NCBI GenBank assembly: GCA_035495435.1
Contig: DATJFV010000019.1
Span: forward strand, 1-25,684
Length of the DNA: 25,684 nt
Origin: JBDSKH01 sp035495435
GTDB lineage: Bacteria; Actinomycetota; Actinomycetes; Actinomycetales; Microbacteriaceae
Reading direction: 5' to 3'
The notes under the pieces are model-generated. The model did no database searches, was not told where the DNA came from, and saw only the letters and a program-made list of their open reading frames with translations. The translations under genes and the position numbers were made by a program. This document shows, piece by piece, positions 1 through 7,463 of this stretch (position 1 is its first letter; the number at the start of each line of letters is the position of its first letter).

Positions 1-196
1 CGTCCAGATGGGACCCCGGCGCGACCACGACGACGATGTCGATCCGCGGGTGCGCAGCGAATCGCCGCATCGCGTGTTCGAGCAAGGCGGCGCCCGCCAC
101 TTGGACGAACGCCTTCGGCACCGCGGCGCCGAGACGCTCGCCGGAACCCGCCGCAACGAGAATGGCGGCGACAGTCGACTGACTGTGCGCCGCCAT
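1..196 (-). CDS. ispD: IspD, 2-C-methyl-D-erythritol 4-phosphate cytidylyltransferase (partial, N-terminus only)
   Basis: Only the first 65 codons are inside the window; the gene runs off the left edge. The visible N-terminus reads MAAHSQSTVAAILVAAGSGE and continues RLGAAVPKAF, the nucleotide-binding glycine-rich loop plus the conserved lysine of IspD. This enzyme transfers CMP from CTP to MEP in the non-mevalonate isoprenoid pathway in the cytoplasm. The ATG at 196 lies 22 nt after the carD stop on the same strand, so the two are probably co-transcribed; carD-ispD linkage is common in actinobacteria. The ribosome binding site is weak (GGAA). A generic nucleotidyltransferase is the main alternative, but the carD neighbour and the loop favour IspD. 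Confidence 0.88.
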   Translation of the reverse strand, partial: MAAHSQSTVAAILVAAGSGERLGAAVPKAFVQVAGAALLEHAMRRFAAHPRIDIVVVVAPGSHLD

Positions 197-218
197 TACC
201 GCGGATATTCCGTAGCGG

Positions 219-710
219 TCAGGCCACGGCCTCGCCGAGAACCTCGTCGAGGACGACCTCGGCCTTGTCCTCGTTCGTGCCCTCGGCGAGTGCAAGCTCG
301 CTGATCAGGATCTGCCGGGCCTTGGCCAGCATCCGCTTCTCACCGGCCGACAGGCCGCGGTCCTGGTCGCGGCGCCACAGGTCGCGCACCACCTCGGAGA
401 CCTTGATGACGTCGCCCGAGGCGAGCTTCTCGAGGTTGGCCTTGTAGCGACGGCTCCAGTTGGTGGGCTCCTCGGTGAACGGAGCGCGCAGCACCTCGAA
501 CACCCGGTCGAGACCCTCTTTGCCGATGACGTCGCGCACACCGACGAGGTCGACGTTGTCGGCGGGAACCTCGATGGTGAGGTCGCCCTGGGTCACGTTG
601 AGCTTGAGGTAGAGCTTCTCCTCACCCTTGATGATGCGCTTCTTCACCTCGGTGATGGTCGCAGCGCCGTGGTGGGGGTAAACGACTGTTTCGCCGACCT
701 CAAAGAGCAT
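219..710 (-). CDS. carD: CarD family RNA polymerase-binding transcription regulator
   Basis: A 163-residue protein of the normal CarD length. Residues 1-60 form the RNA-polymerase-interacting Tudor-like domain, starting MLFEVGETVVYPHHGAATI, which contacts the beta subunit. The rest is the helical DNA-binding domain, with the conserved tryptophan region around NWSRRYKANLEKL and DLWRRD. CarD stabilises open promoter complexes, chiefly at rRNA and housekeeping promoters, and is essential in mycobacteria. The ATG at 710 follows a GAAGGGA ribosome binding site and a TAAACT -10 box. ispD follows 22 nt downstream. Nothing odd is seen. Confidence 0.96.
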   Translation of the reverse strand: MLFEVGETVVYPHHGAATITEVKKRIIKGEEKLYLKLNVTQGDLTIEVPADNVDLVGVRDVIGKEGLDRVFEVLRAPFTEEPTNWSRRYKANLEKLASGDVIKVSEVVRDLWRRDQDRGLSAGEKRMLAKARQILISELALAEGTNEDKAEVVLDEVLGEAVA

Positions 711-736
711 GGAGTTTTTCCCTTCGCAGACCTCCT

Positions 737-742
737 AGTTTA
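737..742 (-). promoter_or_regulatory. -10 box of the carD promoter
   Basis: On the minus strand the sequence is TAAACT, 26 nt before the carD ATG, with GAAGGGA as ribosome binding site in between. No good -35 hexamer is visible. It lies in the 104-bp divergent gap between carD and the lipoprotein gene. Confidence 0.5.
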
Positions 743-772
743 TCACAGCGAACTCTCGGCGATCGGGGCCAG

Positions 773-778
773 TAGGCT
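773..778 (+). promoter_or_regulatory. -10 box of the lipoprotein gene promoter
   Basis: TAGGCT fits the actinobacterial TANNNT -10 pattern and sits about 27 nt before the strong GGAGGG ribosome binding site at 805-810 of the downstream lipoprotein gene. No clear -35 is seen. Confidence 0.4.
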
Positions 779-814
779 GGGGGGCGAGTCCGCTCATCCG
801 ATCTGGAGGGTCCC

Positions 815-1354
815 GTGAGAGCACGCCTCGTCGCGTCCGCCGTTGCCGTCGCCGCCCTGGCGATCAGCCTCGCCGGCTGCAACTTCATCACCCCGCAGGC
901 GTCGCTCAACCCCTACGACCCCAGCGACGGGGTGAGCACCGTGGTGGGCGACGTGCACATCCTCAACGCCATGGTCCTCACCGAGGACGGCACCGACGGC
1001 AATCTGCTGTTCTCGGCCGTCAACGACAGCGGCGACGCGGTCGACCTGACCGTGCAGTTCGAGTCCGGCGGCAGCAAGACCGACCTGACGGTGCCGGTGG
1101 ATGCCGCCGGCCGCACCGACGTCGGCTTCGGCGACGCCGGTCAGCTCTTCCTCGCCGGAATGGACACGGCGGCGGGCAGCCTGCTGCCGGTGTACTTCCA
1201 GTACGGCGACCACGAGGGCAAGCAGCTGATGGTGCCGGTGCTCGACGGTTCGCTGGAGCAGTACCAGCCGTACCTGCCGACTCCCACCCCGACGCCGACG
1301 CCGACCGAGACCGGCATGCCGACGCCGTCCCCGACGGAGACGCCCGCCGGCTGA
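815..1354 (+). CDS. Secreted lipoprotein with Pro/Thr-rich C-terminal tail, function unknown
   Basis: This 179-residue protein starts at GTG 815, 4 nt after GGAGGG. It has a short basic N-terminus, a hydrophobic stretch and the lipobox LAGC, with the lipidated cysteine at residue 22, so it should be anchored to the outer face of the membrane. Residues 30-145 look like a compact beta-rich domain (VVGDVHILNAMVL, DLTVQFESGG) resembling the small beta-sandwich of copper-chaperone-like lipoproteins. The Met/His copper ligands are not evident, so I assign no metal role. The tail is a low-complexity TPTPTPTPTE-type repeat, likely a wall-spanning spacer. It lies divergent from carD and convergent with regX3, 22 nt apart, with no clear hairpin between. 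Confidence 0.8.
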   Translation: MRARLVASAVAVAALAISLAGCNFITPQASLNPYDPSDGVSTVVGDVHILNAMVLTEDGTDGNLLFSAVNDSGDAVDLTVQFESGGSKTDLTVPVDAAGRTDVGFGDAGQLFLAGMDTAAGSLLPVYFQYGDHEGKQLMVPVLDGSLEQYQPYLPTPTPTPTPTETGMPTPSPTETPAG

Positions 1355-1376
1355 GCGCCGGGCCGCGTCCAGCGGC

Positions 1377-2057
1377 CTACGCCTCGAAGCGGTACCCCAG
1401 CCCGCGCACGGTCACGAGCCGCGCCGGCTCGGAGGGGTTCTGCTCGATCTTCGAGCGGATGCGCTTGATGTGCACGTCGAGCGTCTTGGTGTCGCCGAAG
1501 TAGTCCGACCCCCACACCCGATCGATGAGCTGACCGCGCGTCAGCACCCGCCCCGCGTTGCGCATGAGGAGCTCGAGCAGCTCGAACTCCTTCAGCGGCA
1601 TGTTGACCTCGCGACCCTCGACGGCGACCGAATGCCGCTCGACGTCCATCCGCACCGCGCCCACCTCGACGACGCCGTCATCCGCGTCCTCGAGCTCGAC
1701 CCGGCGCCGCAGCACCGCGCGGATGCGGGCGAGCAGTTCGCGGCTCGAGTACGGCTTCGTCACGTAGTCGTCGGCGCCGAGCTCCAGCCCGACGACGATG
1801 TCGACCTCCGAGTCCTTCGCCGTCAGCATGATGATCGGCACGCTCGACCGTGACCGCAGCTCGCGGCACACCTCGGTGCCCGGTAGGCCCGGCAGCATCA
1901 GGTCGAGCAGCACCAGGTCGGCGCCGGCGCGATCGAAGATGGTGAGCGCGGCCCGGCCGTCGCCGGCGACCTCGGTCTCGTAGCCCTCGCGCCGCAACAG
2001 GAACGACAGCGGCTCAGAGAGCGAGGGCTCGTCCTCGACGATCAGGATGCGGGTCAT
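1377..2057 (-). CDS. regX3: RegX3-like OmpR/PhoB-family response regulator of phosphate starvation
   Basis: A 226-residue two-domain regulator. Residues 1-120 are a receiver domain, with the acidic pair E8/D9, phosphoacceptor D52 in LVLLDLMLPG, and the conserved lysine in DDYVTKPYS. The C-terminal half is an OmpR-type winged helix (LKEFELLELLMRN, RGQLIDRVWG, DVHIKRIRSKIE) ending TVRGLGYRFEA. Its start overlaps the stop of the upstream kinase gene by 4 nt (ATGA), so the two are translationally coupled. Pairing with a SenX3-type kinase and divergence from phoU mark it as the PhoP/RegX3 phosphate regulator, expected to bind the GTTCACC repeats seen before pstS. OmpR-family members are similar to each other, so the name rests partly on context. 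Confidence 0.9.
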   Translation of the reverse strand: MTRILIVEDEPSLSEPLSFLLRREGYETEVAGDGRAALTIFDRAGADLVLLDLMLPGLPGTEVCRELRSRSSVPIIMLTAKDSEVDIVVGLELGADDYVTKPYSSRELLARIRAVLRRRVELEDADDGVVEVGAVRMDVERHSVAVEGREVNMPLKEFELLELLMRNAGRVLTRGQLIDRVWGSDYFGDTKTLDVHIKRIRSKIEQNPSEPARLVTVRGLGYRFEA

Positions 2058-3226
2058 GGTGCTGCGGTCTCCTCACGTGGCACGCCCAGCTGGGCGGCGG
2101 TCTCGTGCGACGCCTCGGGGAGGCGGATGGTGAAGGTGGAACCCCGGCCCTGCTGCGACCAGACCCGCACGTCTCCCCCGTGGTTCTGCACCACGTGCTT
2201 GACGATGCTGAGCCCCAGCCCGCTGCCACCGGTGTTGCGACTGCGTGCGGTATCCACCCGAAAGAAGCGTTCGAACACCCGCTCGCGCTCGTCATCGGGG
2301 ATGCCGACCCCCTGATCGGTGACGGCGATCTCGACGACCCCGTCGTCGACGCTCACGCCGATGCCGACCCGGGAACCGTCGGGCGAGTACTGGATCGCGT
2401 TGGAGATGAGGTTGTGGACCGCGGTGACGAGCAGCTGCTCGTCACCGAACACCTGCGCGCGCACCTTGCCCGAGGTGATCAGCGAGATGCGGTGCGACTC
2501 GGCAGCGACCCGGTTGCGGTCGAGGGCCTGGGCGATCACCGCGTCGACGCTGACGCGCTCGGCCGAGGTGAGCGGATCGCCGGACTGCAGCCGGCTGAGC
2601 TCGATGATCTCGGCGGTGATGTTGGCCAGGCGCTCGGACTCCTGGCTGAGCCGCTTGGCGAACCGCTTCACCTCGGCCGGCTCGTCGGAGGCGCTCGCGA
2701 GGGCCTCGGCGAGCAGGCTCACCGCCCCGATCGGGGTCTTCAGCTCGTGGCTGACGTTCGCCACGAAGTCGCGCCGCACGTCGTCGAGCCGGTGCGCCTC
2801 GGTGCGGTCGTCGGCGAGCACCAGCACGAACCGGCTGCCCAGCCGCGACACCCGCACGTGCAGGTGCAGCAGCGCCTCACCGAACGGGCCGCGGTGAAGG
2901 CTCAGCTCCTCGACCGCGGGAACGCCCTCGCGACGCACCCGATCGACCAGAGCCACCAGCTGGTCGTGCACGAGATGCTGATTCCAGACCAGCCCGAAGG
3001 CGAGGGCACTGCTCGAGGCCTTGAGCACATTGTTCGAGGCATCGAGGACGACCCCCGCGGACTCGAGCGAATCGATCACCTCGTCCACCCCATCCGGGAT
3101 GCCGGGATCGAAAAGCGTCACCGCGCGCTGCCCCCGTCGGTGGGCCGCGACCACGGTGACCGTGCCCGCCACGCCGACGAGCAGTCCGAAAGCGAGCGCC
3201 ACCGGCACGAGCCAGGCGGAGTCCAT
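2054..3226 (-). CDS. senX3: SenX3/PhoR-like sensor histidine kinase
   Basis: A 390-residue kinase. One transmembrane segment (residues about 5-28) precedes a PAS-like region (about 45-145). The HisKA dimerisation domain carries H160 in FVANVSHELKTP. The HATPase domain has the N box (NLISNAIQYSPDG), the G1 box (DQGVGIP) and the G2 region (GGSGLGLSIVKHVV). It should autophosphorylate and pass phosphate to RegX3 when phosphate is scarce. Only one membrane segment is obvious, with no periplasmic loop, which fits sensing through the Pst/PhoU complex rather than direct ligand binding (inference). The ATG at 3226 has no ribosome binding site but a TAATCT box 6 nt upstream, so the mRNA is probably leaderless. 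phoU is divergent, 166 nt away. Confidence 0.92.
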   Translation of the reverse strand: MDSAWLVPVALAFGLLVGVAGTVTVVAAHRRGQRAVTLFDPGIPDGVDEVIDSLESAGVVLDASNNVLKASSSALAFGLVWNQHLVHDQLVALVDRVRREGVPAVEELSLHRGPFGEALLHLHVRVSRLGSRFVLVLADDRTEAHRLDDVRRDFVANVSHELKTPIGAVSLLAEALASASDEPAEVKRFAKRLSQESERLANITAEIIELSRLQSGDPLTSAERVSVDAVIAQALDRNRVAAESHRISLITSGKVRAQVFGDEQLLVTAVHNLISNAIQYSPDGSRVGIGVSVDDGVVEIAVTDQGVGIPDDERERVFERFFRVDTARSRNTGGSGLGLSIVKHVVQNHGGDVRVWSQQGRGSTFTIRLPEASHETAAQLGVPREETAAP

Positions 3227-3232
3227 GCGACT

Positions 3233-3238
3233 AGATTA
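3233..3238 (-). promoter_or_regulatory. -10 box of a probable leaderless senX3 promoter
   Basis: TAATCT on the minus strand ends 6 nt before the senX3 ATG, so transcription should start at or next to the A of the start codon. No ribosome binding site lies between. Confidence 0.55.
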
Positions 3239-3298
3239 GGGCGCAGCATCTGACCCGGCAGGCCCGGATGCGATGGCGGGCTTCCGCTTTCGCGAGAA

Positions 3299-3331
3299 GT
3301 TCAGGCAGGCGACACCGTTCGTTAACCTGCG
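3299..3331 (+). promoter_or_regulatory. Degenerate PHO box candidate in the senX3-phoU divergent region
   Basis: Three consecutive 11-nt units begin GTTCAGG (3299), CGACACC (3310) and GTTAACC (3321). They match the GTTCACC half-site of PhoP/RegX3 boxes at 5, 4 and 6 of 7 positions. The period equals that of the clear box before pstS. The site lies about 60 nt upstream of the phoU start and about 70 nt upstream of senX3 on the other side, so it could control both. The middle unit is weak. Confidence 0.4.
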
Positions 3332-3392
3332 CGGGAGACGGTACAGAGGCAGGGCGTGCCCACGCCTGCCCGGAATCGAGAGGATCGAACCC

Positions 3393-4046
3393 ATGCGCGA
3401 GGTGTTCCAGCAGGAGCTTCGAGAGGTGCAGGACCGCCTCGTCGAGATCTCCGACCTCGTGGCGGTCTCGATCCAGAACGCCACCAGCGCGTTCAACGAC
3501 TCCAACGTGGCGCTGGCCGAGACGGTGATCGAGGACGACCACAAGATCGACACGCTCGCACTCGAGCTCGACGAGCTCGCCATCCAGATCCTCGCCCGGC
3601 AGCAGCCGGTCGCCCGCGACCTGCGCATCGTGGTCAGCGCGCTGCGCATCAGCGCCTCACTCGAGCGGATGGGCGACATGGCCGAGCACATCGCGCAGCT
3701 CGCCCGCTACCGGTTCCCCGAGAAGGTGGTGCCGAAGTCGCTGCGTCCCACGTTCGTCGAGATGGGGCGCCTCGATGTCGAGATCGCGCGCAAGCTCACC
3801 GAGCTGCTGCGCAGCGAAGACCTGGGCATCGCCGAGTACATCCGCAACGAAGACGACAAGGTCGACGACCTGCACGTCAGCGTGTTCGACAAGGTGCTGG
3901 GCGAGAAGTGGAAGGGCGAGGCCGCCGACACGGTGGATGCCACACTCGCTTCCCGCTACCACGAGCGTTTCGCCGACCACGCCGTCTCGATCGCGAAGAA
4001 GGTGCAGTACCTCGCGACCGGCGACTGGGCCCCGGTCGAGGCCTAG
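3393..4046 (+). CDS. phoU: PhoU, phosphate signalling protein
   Basis: A 217-residue protein with two three-helix PhoU repeats. The first has the metal-binding motif LERMGDMAEHIAQLAR and the second YHERFADHAVSIAKKV, the usual E/D-rich pairs. PhoU links the Pst transporter to the phosphate kinase and damps the response when phosphate is ample. I chose ATG 3393, 8 nt after GAGAGGA; longer in-frame starts upstream lack a ribosome binding site and add an unrelated basic extension. It diverges from senX3-regX3, the classical actinobacterial arrangement, and a PHO-like repeat lies upstream. Lengths and motifs are standard. Confidence 0.95.
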   Translation: MREVFQQELREVQDRLVEISDLVAVSIQNATSAFNDSNVALAETVIEDDHKIDTLALELDELAIQILARQQPVARDLRIVVSALRISASLERMGDMAEHIAQLARYRFPEKVVPKSLRPTFVEMGRLDVEIARKLTELLRSEDLGIAEYIRNEDDKVDDLHVSVFDKVLGEKWKGEAADTVDATLASRYHERFADHAVSIAKKVQYLATGDWAPVEA

Positions 4047-4065
4047 AGCACCCCTCCGAGGCCGC

Positions 4066-4082
4066 GGCGTGGGTGTCACGCC
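4066..4082 (+). terminator. Short hairpin after phoU
   Basis: GGCGTG, a 5-nt loop, then CACGCC form a perfect 6-bp stem 20 nt past the phoU stop. There is no T-run. It sits just before the -10 box of the next gene, so it plausibly ends the phoU transcript. Confidence 0.4.
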
Positions 4083-4101
4083 AGTGAGTTAGTCTTCCCG
4101 G

Positions 4102-4323
4102 GTGACGCTGCACGATGAGCCCCAGACGGTCGACCTGGACGAGATCCTCGTCGATCAGGAGGAGCAGGGCTCGGCGGCCTCGGGTGCCCAGTGGGCGTTG
4201 GTCATCATCGGCGGCATCGTCGGGGTCGCCGGCCTGCTGGCCGTACTCGCGGTCACCGCACCGGCGATCATCGACCTGGTGTCGTGGATCGGGTCGATCC
4301 AGAAGGCCATCACCGAGGGCTGA
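4102..4323 (+). CDS. Small single-pass membrane protein, function unknown
   Basis: This 73-residue protein begins at GTG 4102. Residues 1-28 are acidic (VDLDEILVDQEEQG). One hydrophobic segment follows (about 30-57, WALVIIGGIVGVAGLLAVLA), then a short tail. There is no ribosome binding site, but TAGTCT at 4090-4095 ends 6 nt before the start, so the mRNA is probably leaderless. It lies between phoU and a convergent hypothetical gene. I do not recognise a family. The open frame with strong GC third-position bias and the fitting promoter support it being real. Confidence 0.65.
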   Translation: MTLHDEPQTVDLDEILVDQEEQGSAASGAQWALVIIGGIVGVAGLLAVLAVTAPAIIDLVSWIGSIQKAITEG

Positions 4324-4332
4324 GCCTCCGCC

Positions 4333-4788
4333 TCAGAGCGTGGCGCCGGTCTCCGGGTCGACCGCGAGCTCAATGCGGCGCGCCGGACCGCCGTGATCGC
4401 TCAGCAGGATGCGGTCGCGGTGTACCGCGTCCACCTTGAGGTCGCCGCGCCCGGCGACCTGCGAATGCCACCGGATGCCGCCCTCGCCCACCGCGAACAG
4501 CGCGCTCCCCGTGGACATCAGCACCTGCCCGTGCAGCTCGTCCTCGCGGATCCGGTTCACCTCGGGAAAGCGTTCCACCACCCGCCGCTCGGCCACGTCG
4601 AGCAGGTACCCGTCGTCGCCGGAGATCACGGCGACCCAGGTCGCGACCGGGGTGCGCCACCAGCCGGGTGAGCCGATCGCGACATCCCACGGCGAGCCGG
4701 CCACGCCATCCGCACCCCCGCCGTCGACGGGAGTGAACCGCAGCACCGACGCGATGCGGGTCAGGCCGGCGGGGATGCGCTGCGGCAC
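4333..4788 (-). CDS. Conserved hypothetical protein downstream of gpmA
   Basis: The 151-residue frame from GTG 4788 has alternating short hydrophobic and acidic strands (YLLDVAERRVVERFP, ALFAVGEGGIRWHSQ, RILLSDHGGPARRIELAVD), suggesting a beta-propeller-like fold; I cannot assign a family. Coding-like sequence continues upstream in frame for 23 more codons to GTA at 4857-4855, which overlaps the gpmA stop as GTAA. No ATG or GTG occurs in that extension apart from 4788 itself, so the true start is unsure (see findings). It follows gpmA on the same strand and is probably co-transcribed with it. It ends 9 nt from the convergent small membrane protein gene. Confidence 0.65.
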   Translation of the reverse strand: MPQRIPAGLTRIASVLRFTPVDGGGADGVAGSPWDVAIGSPGWWRTPVATWVAVISGDDGYLLDVAERRVVERFPEVNRIREDELHGQVLMSTGSALFAVGEGGIRWHSQVAGRGDLKVDAVHRDRILLSDHGGPARRIELAVDPETGATL

Positions 4789-4853
4789 CGCACCACCGTC
4801 GCCGGCGAACTCCGGATCGACCTCGACCCGGAACCCGATCGGGAACGCGGGCG

Positions 4854-5591
4854 TTACTTCTTTCCCTGGTTGGCGACGGCCGCGGCCCCGGCGGCAGCAG
4901 CCTCCGGGTCGAGGTAGGCGCCCGGCTTCACCGGCATGAAGTCGTCGCCCAGTTCGTAGACCAGCGGAATACCGGTCGGGATGTTCAGTTCGGCGATGTC
5001 GTCATCGGAGATGCCGTCCAGGTGCTTCACCAGGGCCCGCAGCGAGTTGCCGTGGGCGGTGACGATGACGGTGCCCTCACGCAGCGACGGGATGATGTCG
5101 GATTGCCAGTACGGCAGCATCCGGTCGATCACCAGCTTCAGGCTCTCGGTGCGCGGGATCTCGCCGTCGATGTGCTGGTAGCGCTCGTCGTGCACCTGCG
5201 AGTACTCGGCGTCGTCGTCGAGCGGGGGCGGCGGCACGTCGAAGCTGCGGCGCCACTGCATGAACTGCTCTTCGCCGTACTTCGCCAGCGTCTCGGCCTT
5301 GTCGAGCCCCTGCAGCGCCCCGTAGTGGCGCTCGTTGAGCCGCCAGCTGCGCTTCACCGGAATCCACGCACGGTCGGCGCCGAGCAGGGCGATGTCGGCG
5401 GTCTGGATCGCGCGGGTCAACAGGCTGGTGTACGAGATCACCGGCGCAAGGCCCGACTCGCGCAGCAGCTCGCCCGCCCGCGTCGCCTCCTGCACCCCCT
5501 GGTCGCTGAGGCGGACATCGACCCACCCGGTGAAGAGGTTCTTCTGGTTCCAGTCGGAGTTGCCGTGCCGCAGCAGGATCAGCGTGCTCAT
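4854..5591 (-). CDS. gpmA: 2,3-bisphosphoglycerate-dependent phosphoglycerate mutase
   Basis: A 245-residue glycolytic enzyme that interconverts 3- and 2-phosphoglycerate through a phosphohistidine. The N-terminus MSTLILLRHGNSDWNQKNLF carries the RHG catalytic motif (H9). The family signatures LNERHYGALQG and VTAHGNSLRALVKHL (second catalytic His) are present. A short Ala-rich tail ends ANQGKK. ATG 5591 is fixed by the conserved N-terminus and lies only 10 bp from the divergent methyltransferase start. In mycobacteria gpm1 also neighbours senX3-regX3, consistent with this gene order. Confidence 0.96.
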   Translation of the reverse strand: MSTLILLRHGNSDWNQKNLFTGWVDVRLSDQGVQEATRAGELLRESGLAPVISYTSLLTRAIQTADIALLGADRAWIPVKRSWRLNERHYGALQGLDKAETLAKYGEEQFMQWRRSFDVPPPPLDDDAEYSQVHDERYQHIDGEIPRTESLKLVIDRMLPYWQSDIIPSLREGTVIVTAHGNSLRALVKHLDGISDDDIAELNIPTGIPLVYELGDDFMPVKPGAYLDPEAAAAGAAAVANQGKK

Positions 5592-5601
5592 ACCCTTAAG
5601 T

Positions 5602-6396
5602 ATGGCGAAGCCCGTGGGACGCATCACCCGCGGCACCACCAACACCAACCGCCTGCGGCGGATCGACCGCTGGATCGCCGCACAGCCGGTGCTGCGGCGC
5701 ACCGACGATCCGCTGGTCGTCGACCTCGGGTACGGCGCCTCAGCCACCACGACGCTCGAGCTGCGCGACCGCCTGGCGGCTGTGCGGCCCGACGTCGAAG
5801 TCGTCGGCATCGAGATCGACCCCGAGCGGGTGCTGATCGCGCAGGCCGCCGCACGCGACGGCGTCACCTTCCGGCTGGGCGGGTTCGAGATCCCCACCGA
5901 GCGCCGGCCGGCGGTCATCCGGGCGCTGAACGTGCTGCGGCAATACGACGAGACCGAGGTGGCGGATGCCTGGGCCACCATGCGCGCGCGCCTGCAGCCG
6001 GGCGGGTTGCTGGTCGAGGGCACCTGCAGCGAGCTGGGCCGCGTGGCGAGCTGGATCGGGCTCGACGCGCACGGCGCGCGCACGTTCACCATCTCGCTGC
6101 GTCTCGCGGAGCTCGACCAGCCCAGCGTGGTCGCCGAGCGCCTGCCGAAGTCGCTGATCCACCGCAACGTGCCCGGCGAGCGCATCCACGCGCTGCTCGA
6201 GCAACTCGACCGGCAGTGGGCGGTCGCGGCACCGCTGGCGGTCTACGGCCCGGCGCAGCGCTGGGTCGCCGCGGTCGAGGCGCTGCGGGCGGATGGGTGG
6301 CCGGTGCGCGACGGGCGCGGGCGCTGGCGGCTCGGCGAACTGACGGTGGACTGGGCCGCGGTCGCGCCGGCGGCGGGATCCGCGGAGTCTGACTAG
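5602..6396 (+). CDS. Class I SAM-dependent methyltransferase, substrate unknown
   Basis: A 264-residue protein. Motif I is VVDLGYGASATTTLEL (residues about 40-55) and the acidic end of strand beta 2 is VVGIEIDPERV, together the SAM-binding part of a Rossmann methyltransferase. The post-motif LQPGGLLVEGTCSELGRVAS fits the same fold. The variable C-terminal half (FTISLRLAEL, PKSLIHRNVPG) gives no substrate clue I trust. The start has no ribosome binding site and faces gpmA across 10 bp. The stop codon overlaps that of convergent ygfZ within a shared CTAG. SAM binding is likely; RNA, protein or small-molecule targets are all possible. Confidence 0.85.
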   Translation: MAKPVGRITRGTTNTNRLRRIDRWIAAQPVLRRTDDPLVVDLGYGASATTTLELRDRLAAVRPDVEVVGIEIDPERVLIAQAAARDGVTFRLGGFEIPTERRPAVIRALNVLRQYDETEVADAWATMRARLQPGGLLVEGTCSELGRVASWIGLDAHGARTFTISLRLAELDQPSVVAERLPKSLIHRNVPGERIHALLEQLDRQWAVAAPLAVYGPAQRWVAAVEALRADGWPVRDGRGRWRLGELTVDWAAVAPAAGSAESD

Positions 6397-7463
6397 CGTC
6401 GCACGGCGCCCAGGCGGGGCAGCCGCGGCACGTCGGCCTCCGCCCCGGCATCCGGGGGCACGATCACCTGCTGGGCCGCCGACACGACGGTGCCGTCGGG
6501 CGCTGTCGTGGTGAGCACGGCGACGGGATCCGTGGTGCGCTTCACGACCGCGAGGGCGATGGGGCCGAGTTCGTGGTGAAGCGCCGCCGACGTGATCCGG
6601 CCGACCTCGGTGTCGCCGGCGGACACCGGTGATCCGGGCTCGGGAAGTACGCCCTCCGAACCGTCGAGGTGCAGCAGCACCAGCCGCCTCGGCGGGTGGC
6701 CCAGGTTGTGCACCTTCGCCACCGTCTCCTGCCCGCGGTAGCAGCCCTTCGCGAGGTGCACCGCCGAGCGCAGCCAGTCGAGTTCGTGCGGGATGGTGGT
6801 GGCGTCGAGTTCGGTGGCGGCGCGCGGGCGCCAGGCGGCGATGCGCAGCGCCTCGAGGGCCAGGGTTCCGGCGAGCGGCAGGTCGCCGAGTTCCGCGGGG
6901 CGCGGCACCAGGGTCTCGGTGTAGGTCCAGTCGGCCGACGGGTGCTCACCGGTGGCGTACTGGTGACCGCCGGGCGTGACCGCGCTCCAGGGGTCATGCC
7001 AGATGAGCGGGATGCCGTGGGGCGCTGCCGCGGCCGGCTGCACGCCCAGCGACCCGACGGTGGTGAACTCGGCCGAGCGGTCGGCGACCTCGACGCGCAG
7101 CATGAACCGCATCCGGTCGAGGAAAGCCAGCAGCCCGGCGCCCTGACCGGGGTCGAGCAGCAGCCAGGTCGTGTCGCCGTCGTCGAGCACCCGCATCGCA
7201 TACTCGATGCGCCCGCTCGGATCGAGCAGCAGCGTCTCGGCCGAGCCGCCCGGCTCGAGGCGCGCGATGCTCTGCGAGGTGAGCGAGTCGAGCCAGCTCA
7301 GCCGGTCGGGGCCGGTGATCGACAACACGTTGCGGTCGGAGAGGTCGACCGCCGCCTCGCCCGCCGCGAGCGCACGCTGCTCGCCGAGCGGGTTGCCGTA
7401 ATGCAGGGGCGGGTCGCCGACCGCACCGGGCCGGCTCACCGGCGCACCGCTCTCAGCCGACAC
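6393..7463 (-). CDS. ygfZ: YgfZ/GcvT-family folate-binding Fe-S cluster maintenance protein
   Basis: A 356-residue protein of the YgfZ (GcvT-like) family. The hallmark motif KGCYRGQE is at residues 239-246 with the conserved cysteine C241. Tetrahydrofolate-binding fold signatures precede it (GPDRLSWLDSLTSQ, LLDPSGRIEYAMRVL). YgfZ uses tetrahydrofolate to help build or repair certain Fe-S clusters in the cytoplasm. It is downstream of and overlaps by 11 nt the nitrobindin-like gene, so the two are co-translated. A similar pair of a YgfZ-like gene and an FABP-like gene occurs in mycobacteria (Rv0811c-Rv0813c region). Confidence 0.92.
   Translation of the reverse strand: MSAESGAPVSRPGAVGDPPLHYGNPLGEQRALAAGEAAVDLSDRNVLSITGPDRLSWLDSLTSQSIARLEPGGSAETLLLDPSGRIEYAMRVLDDGDTTWLLLDPGQGAGLLAFLDRMRFMLRVEVADRSAEFTTVGSLGVQPAAAAPHGIPLIWHDPWSAVTPGGHQYATGEHPSADWTYTETLVPRPAELGDLPLAGTLALEALRIAAWRPRAATELDATTIPHELDWLRSAVHLAKGCYRGQETVAKVHNLGHPPRRLVLLHLDGSEGVLPEPGSPVSAGDTEVGRITSAALHHELGPIALAVVKRTTDPVAVLTTTAPDGTVVSAAQQVIVPPDAGAEADVPRLPRLGAVRR

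Noticed and set aside
1277..1348. Repeated ccgacgccgacg/cccaccccg triplet tract as a tandem repeat element
   Set aside because: It encodes the TP-rich tail of the lipoprotein in frame; low-complexity linker, not a separate DNA repeat.
2105..3253. 382-residue open frame antisense to senX3
   Set aside because: Arg/His/Gly-rich composition and exact overlap with a well-supported kinase gene; typical high-GC shadow.
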